DNA of 64,000 bases from positions 1-64,000 of the forward strand of contig NZ_VTOK01000016.1 in assembly GCF_009765375.1 (NCBI RefSeq), given 5' to 3'. Of the stretch, positions 63,188 to 64,000 are shown piece by piece. This DNA comes from Alteribacillus sp. YIM 98480. Its GTDB lineage: Bacteria; Bacillota; Bacilli; Bacillales; Marinococcaceae. A program made the translations under genes and the position numbers. How positions within the stretch are numbered: position 1 is the first letter of the stretch; each line of letters starts with the position of its first letter. Under the pieces are notes generated by a model. That model searched no databases and was not told the DNA's origin. It saw only the letters and a program-made list of their open reading frames with translations.

Positions 63188-64000
63188 CTATAGTTTACTA
63201 ACATCCACTCCATGTTCTTCTAGCAGAAATTCACGCACCCACTCTAAAGTATCCTCTGAGATGTTTTTTTCCATATTATTTATTCTTCTTTCAATCTCGT
63301 CTTGAGAGTAAGTACCGTAATCTTCAAGAATGGCTGATGATTCTTCCTGAAATTGTTCATCTTCTATGAGGGCATTTGCTGCCTTTTTTAGTTCCTCTTT
63401 TGTGTTTTCCGGGGCATCTTTATGCACCCATATAACCTTTTGCAGTGTATACGTCGCATTCAAAAAGTGCTTATACGTCTCCCAGGCCTGTCCCTGAGGC
63501 TTTTTTCCATGTATTTCTTCATAGGCTTCTTTTATAGTGGGTAGGTTGGGAAACTGAGGGTCACGTACTACCTCACCATTTTCATCAATTTGCCCTAAAC
63601 TATATAGTGGGACAGCCTCCCCCTCCTCGACCTTTGGTTCAATATTTTGTTTATAGGCGGAAGTGGTTTGGAAATCGATGTTACTCTCTCCTTGTTCAAA
63701 AGCCACTCTAGCCGGTCCTCTCCCTTCATATCCCAATACTGCTTTAGCATCCAATTCTAAAACCTCAAATGAAAGCAACGTTGTTAAATCTAAGCCAGTT
63801 GGGGACATACCTGCATAATAAAGCTTTTCTTCTACTTTCCCTAAGTCGAACCCATCCTCTATGCCTAACTCTTTCGATCCGTATACAACCCCGCCTGTTG
63901 GGGCTCCCACAAGCGGTGTCAATTCTTCAAAGCTGTATTTTACAGAAGACTGCCCTAATAAATAGGGGATATGCGTAGATGCACTTGTCGTCAGAAGGTT
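63188..64000 (-). CDS. tctC: Tripartite tricarboxylate transporter substrate-binding protein (TctC/Bug), 5' end outside window
   Basis: The last 271 codons of a TctC-family binding protein. Seen: NLLTTSASTHIPYLLGQSSV at the window edge, the ELTPLVGAPTGGVVYGSKEL segment, LDAKAVLGYEGRGPARVAFE (family ligand-loop region), a long C-terminal helix set (LQKVIWVHKDAPENTKEELK), and a final LEEHGVDVSKL. The signal peptide lies beyond the window. Lipid-anchored or secreted, it hands a carboxylate to TctAB. The gene order C-A-B on the minus strand is a complete transporter, followed by the aldehyde dehydrogenase. Confidence 0.9.
   Translation of the reverse strand, partial: NLLTTSASTHIPYLLGQSSVKYSFEELTPLVGAPTGGVVYGSKELGIEDGFDLGKVEEKLYYAGMSPTGLDLTTLLSFEVLELDAKAVLGYEGRGPARVAFEQGESNIDFQTTSAYKQNIEPKVEEGEAVPLYSLGQIDENGEVVRDPQFPNLPTIKEAYEEIHGKKPQGQAWETYKHFLNATYTLQKVIWVHKDAPENTKEELKKAANALIEDEQFQEESSAILEDYGTYSQDEIERRINNMEKNISEDTLEWVREFLLEEHGVDVSKL

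Overview
The window looks like a chromosome segment of a low-GC, spore-forming Bacillaceae bacterium. The evidence is AGGAGG-type ribosome binding sites with many TTG/GTG starts, spore cortex enzymes (a SleL/YaaH-like GH18 protein and a CwlJ-like hydrolase), Bacillus-type regulators (YozG/YoaS-like pair, CitS/CitT-like pair) and sigma-A promoters with 17-bp spacers. No rRNA, tRNA or CRISPR array was seen. Species was not determined.

Region 1 (1-14.3 kb) is an acyl-CoA catabolic island, all on the minus strand: enoyl-CoA hydratase (cut by the window edge), an FAD-dependent dehydrogenase, thiolase, a complete TRAP transporter (DctP-DctQ-DctM), two SDR dehydrogenases, two acyl-CoA dehydrogenases, an APH-fold kinase and two paralogous TetR repressors. 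A 14-mer, TGAAANNTGATTCA, recurs five times. Four copies lie just downstream of the -10 of a recognisable or plausible sigma-A promoter, and the fifth is in the same position beside a TetR gene, which suggests one TetR regulon. The kinase plus ACAD11-like pair points to 4-hydroxyacyl-CoA breakdown. CcpA (cre)-like sites add a probable catabolite layer. A decayed SDR gene still has its promoter and operator.

Region 2 (14.3-25.6 kb) mixes housekeeping-type genes (luciferase-like monooxygenase, CAP/LysM protein, GH18 cortex enzyme, Lrp regulator, SRPBCC protein) with many decayed genes: a metallo-beta-lactamase-fold hydrolase, a nucleotidyltransferase, an effector-binding domain and a MazG-like pyrophosphohydrolase. 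Two dispersed repeat families occur here and again near 37-41 kb.

Region 3 (25.6-29.8 kb) holds the most unusual genes: a roughly 1,009-residue coiled-coil protein of unrecognised function, followed directly by a protein with a caspase-like His/Cys arrangement. I treat them as a candidate two-gene system.

Region 4 (30-44 kb) has a broken SLH protein, a HTH-NosL-like / PepSY / FixH-like operon (PepSY frameshifted), CwlJ, a strikingly GC-rich DUF899 gene that looks horizontally acquired, a CHRD-domain protein, a ROK regulator, a SulP permease, DUF817 and the DUF2975-XRE pair.

Region 5 (44-64 kb) covers an internally deleted ISL3-family element next to an orphan sugar-binding lipoprotein, a Gfo/Idh dehydrogenase with a divergent AraC regulator, a sigma-54 promoter beside the remnant of a sigma-54 activator, an APC permease with an amidohydrolase, a CitMHS transporter convergent with a CitST-like two-component system, and a tripartite tricarboxylate transporter (TctABC) followed by an aldehyde dehydrogenase that has lost its N-terminus. 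Overall the segment is rich in carboxylate uptake and oxidation, and in pseudogenes, several of them broken at homopolymers.
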